A stretch of DNA of 64,000 nt from Chitinophaga cymbidii (GTDB lineage Bacteria > Bacteroidota > Bacteroidia > Chitinophagales > Chitinophagaceae), in the NCBI RefSeq assembly GCF_007992715.1, contig NZ_BKAU01000001.1, forward strand, positions 806,001-870,000, given 5' to 3'. A program made the position numbers and the translations under genes. Of this stretch, positions 62,472 to 64,000 are shown one piece after another; positions within the stretch are counted from its first letter, which is position 1, and every line of letters starts with the position of its first letter. Under the pieces are notes generated by a model. It ran no database searches, had not been told where the DNA came from, and worked only from the letters and a program-made list of their open reading frames with translations.

Positions 62472-63353
62472 ATGCGCAAAGCATTTATCATACCGATCCT
62501 TCTTACTACCGTTGCCGCCTGCACGAAAGAAAAAGTGACCACGCCGGGCCTGGAAGTTTCCACCTCCTCCCTGACCTACAAAGCAGGCGATACCGTGACT
62601 TTCAATCTCCGCGGCAATCCGGACAACATTACTTTCTATTCCGGCGAGCCGGGCCATAATTACGAGTTCCGCGACCGCACCCGCGCCGAGAACGACCTGC
62701 TGATCGATTTCACCAGCCTTGTGCAATTCGGAGAGATCCGGCAGAACCTTCAGCTCATGATCTCCACTGACTTCACCGGCGTAGCCGATTCCAACGCGAT
62801 CAAAGCCGCTACCTGGACGGACCTCTCCGACCAGGTGACCTTTTCCTCCGGCGCAGACCGCACGCCCTCCGGCACCTTGAACCTGAAGGACTACGCCGTG
62901 GAAGGAAAGCTGATCTACGTCGCCTTCCGCTACACGGATTACAAGAAAGAAAAAGGCCAGAACAGGTGGGTGATCCGTACTTTCAATGCACAGAACATTT
63001 CGCCGGACAGCATCGTTACGCCGCTCGCTACGGTAGCCACCGGCGGATGGCAGGCAGTGGATTTTAAAAACTACAGCAAGAAATGGGTGATCACCACCGC
63101 GCAGCTGCTGATGGAAAGCACGGACAAAAACGGGGATGATAATGAAGACTGGATCTTCGCCAAAGGCTTCGACCCCTTCGCGATCAAACCGGATGAAGGC
63201 ACTGCCTTGAAAAACATCAGCACCGTACTGTCCCAGCATCAACACGTATACAAAAAACCCGGTACCTATAAAGTGGTGTTTGACGTTTCCTCCGTTCGTT
63301 ACAACGGTGAAAAGCGCGCGCAGAAAGAAATTATCTTAACTATTACGAACTAA
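62472..63353 (+). CDS. DUF5017 surface lipoprotein
   Basis: 293 aa. Lipoprotein signal MRKAFIIPILLTTVAAC (Cys 17). The DUF5017 domain opens LEVSTSSLTYKAGDTVTFNL (about 27-46) and NITFYSGEPGHNYEFRDRTR (about 53-72). Strands such as LKDYAVEGKLIYVAFRYTDY and the PKD-like end KPGTYKVVFDVSSVRYNGEK follow. DUF5017 proteins accompany SusD proteins and probably bind the ligand at the surface. It starts 11 bases after the SusD stop. Confidence 0.85.
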   Translation: MRKAFIIPILLTTVAACTKEKVTTPGLEVSTSSLTYKAGDTVTFNLRGNPDNITFYSGEPGHNYEFRDRTRAENDLLIDFTSLVQFGEIRQNLQLMISTDFTGVADSNAIKAATWTDLSDQVTFSSGADRTPSGTLNLKDYAVEGKLIYVAFRYTDYKKEKGQNRWVIRTFNAQNISPDSIVTPLATVATGGWQAVDFKNYSKKWVITTAQLLMESTDKNGDDNEDWIFAKGFDPFAIKPDEGTALKNISTVLSQHQHVYKKPGTYKVVFDVSSVRYNGEKRAQKEIILTITN

Positions 63354-63359
63354 TTATCC

Positions 63360-64000
63360 ATGAACGCTGTCATTGATACGTCGGTTATTGTTGTGTTTTC
63401 GGTATTTATTATGCTGGTGGGATTTTCTTTCTCGCGCACAGGCAGAAACCTCAAATCGTTCTTCGCCGCGGGCGAGGCGGTGCCCTGGTTCATCGGCGGG
63501 CTTTCGCTCTTCATGAGCTTTTTCTCCGCCGGTACTTTCGTGGCCTGGGGCTCCATCGCCTACAAGTACGGCTGGGTGGCCGTTACCATCCAGTGGACGA
63601 TGTGCATCGGGGGGCTGGTGACCGGCCTGTACCTCGCACCGAAATGGAAAGCCACCGGCAACCTGACAGCCGCCGAATTCATCCGCGAACGCCTCGGCGA
63701 TAAAGTGCAGAAAAGCTACATCTACATTTTTATGCTGGTGTCCCTGCTGATCAAAGGTTCCGTATTGTATTCCGTAGCCCGCCTGGTCAGCTCCTCCCTC
63801 GGTTTTCCGCTGATGCCGAGCACAGTGGTGCTTGGATTGTTCATGATCGCTTATACCGCCGTAGGCGGGCTGTGGGCGGTAATGGTGACAGACATCCTGC
63901 AGTTCGTGATCCTCACCGCCGCCGTGCTGATCATCATCCCGCTGGCATTCGACGCCGCGGGCGGCGTGCAGCAGTTCCTGCATTTTTCTCCCGAAGGATT
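63360..64000 (+). CDS. Sodium:solute symporter (SSS family), 5' part
   Basis: 213 codons before the window ends. Membrane helices include VIVVFSVFIMLVGFSFSRTG (about 9-28), then FFAAGEAVPWFIGGLSLFMS FFSAGTFVAW read as two blocks, and VLGLFMIAYTAVGGLWAVMV with TDILQF, the SSS signature. Members carry sugars, sialic acid, inositol or similar solutes with sodium across the inner membrane. It begins 6 bases after the DUF5017 stop, so it is the inner-membrane step of the LacI-controlled uptake operon. Its true length is not visible. Confidence 0.9.
   Translation, partial: MNAVIDTSVIVVFSVFIMLVGFSFSRTGRNLKSFFAAGEAVPWFIGGLSLFMSFFSAGTFVAWGSIAYKYGWVAVTIQWTMCIGGLVTGLYLAPKWKATGNLTAAEFIRERLGDKVQKSYIYIFMLVSLLIKGSVLYSVARLVSSSLGFPLMPSTVVLGLFMIAYTAVGGLWAVMVTDILQFVILTAAVLIIIPLAFDAAGGVQQFLHFSPEG

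Noticed and set aside
1..64000. CRISPR arrays, tRNA/rRNA genes, insertion sequences, prophage or integrase genes
   Set aside because: Looked for and not seen: no regularly spaced repeats of CRISPR type, no tRNA-like cloverleaf, no transposase, integrase or phage structural proteins.

Overview
The window comes from a Bacteroidota chromosome, most likely a Chitinophaga-like member of the Chitinophagaceae. Evidence: two SusC/SusD pairs, two ECF sigma/FecR anti-sigma surface-signalling loci, PorT and a type IX secretion (T9SS) C-terminal sorting domain, menaquinone-type UbiE, and many promoters carrying the Bacteroidota -7 element TAnnTTTG only a few bases before the start codon. Most genes are fairly GC-rich. 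Two short stretches (about 17.2-18.5 kb and 51.6-52.7 kb) are visibly AT-rich and look acquired. No rRNA, tRNA, CRISPR array, insertion sequence or prophage was seen.

Layout. 0-10.8 kb: housekeeping genes, mostly + strand (VOC protein, GbsR/MarR regulator with a TIGR01777 epimerase, GH43 enzyme, CoA-binding protein, YkuK-like protein, EngB, UbiE-PorT, dihydroorotase, MutS-related ATPase, ComM-like ATPase). 10.8-15.5 kb: an EF-G paralogue lacking the catalytic switch-II histidine, an ABC exporter and a DUF983 zinc-ribbon membrane protein. 15.5-22 kb: a probable zinc regulon (AztD-like lipoprotein; a separate operon of a His/Cys-rich small protein, a ZnuD-like TonB receptor and a lipoprotein). 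Both promoters carry the same 15-bp palindrome TGCAAC-N3-GTTGCA. Between them lie a candidate three-hairpin small RNA and an AT-rich two-gene cassette (DUF3800 protein plus a possible BECR-fold protein). 22-25.3 kb: a DUF1501/DUF1800 pair. 25.4-36.1 kb: a seven-gene sigma/FecR/SusC/SusD/lipoprotein/metallophosphoesterase operon. 36.2-42.7 kb: thiolase, then a second sigma/FecR/TonB receptor/DUF4249 locus. 42.7-48.4 kb: PyrD, TerC, RsmE, a MATE transporter and DnaB. 48.4-48.8 kb: an AT-rich DnaA-box cluster, a candidate replication origin. 48.8-56.3 kb: PheT, a ZapB-like coiled coil, ZapA and RNase Y, interrupted by a RES/Xre toxin-antitoxin pair, then a DUF1080 protein and purine nucleoside phosphorylase. 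56.4-64 kb: a LacI-type regulator with a double operator divergent from SusC/SusD/DUF5017/sodium symporter.

How the parts relate. The two large outer-membrane uptake systems use different control: surface signalling through sigma and FecR at 25-36 kb, where SusC has the extra STN signalling domain, and cytoplasmic LacI-type sensing at 57-64 kb, where SusC lacks it. The observations most worth testing are the shared zinc-type operator, the small RNA, the EF-G paralogue that probably cannot hydrolyse GTP, the DUF3800 cassette and the DnaA-box cluster. All calls rest on reading the sequence and on knowledge of protein families; no database search was run.
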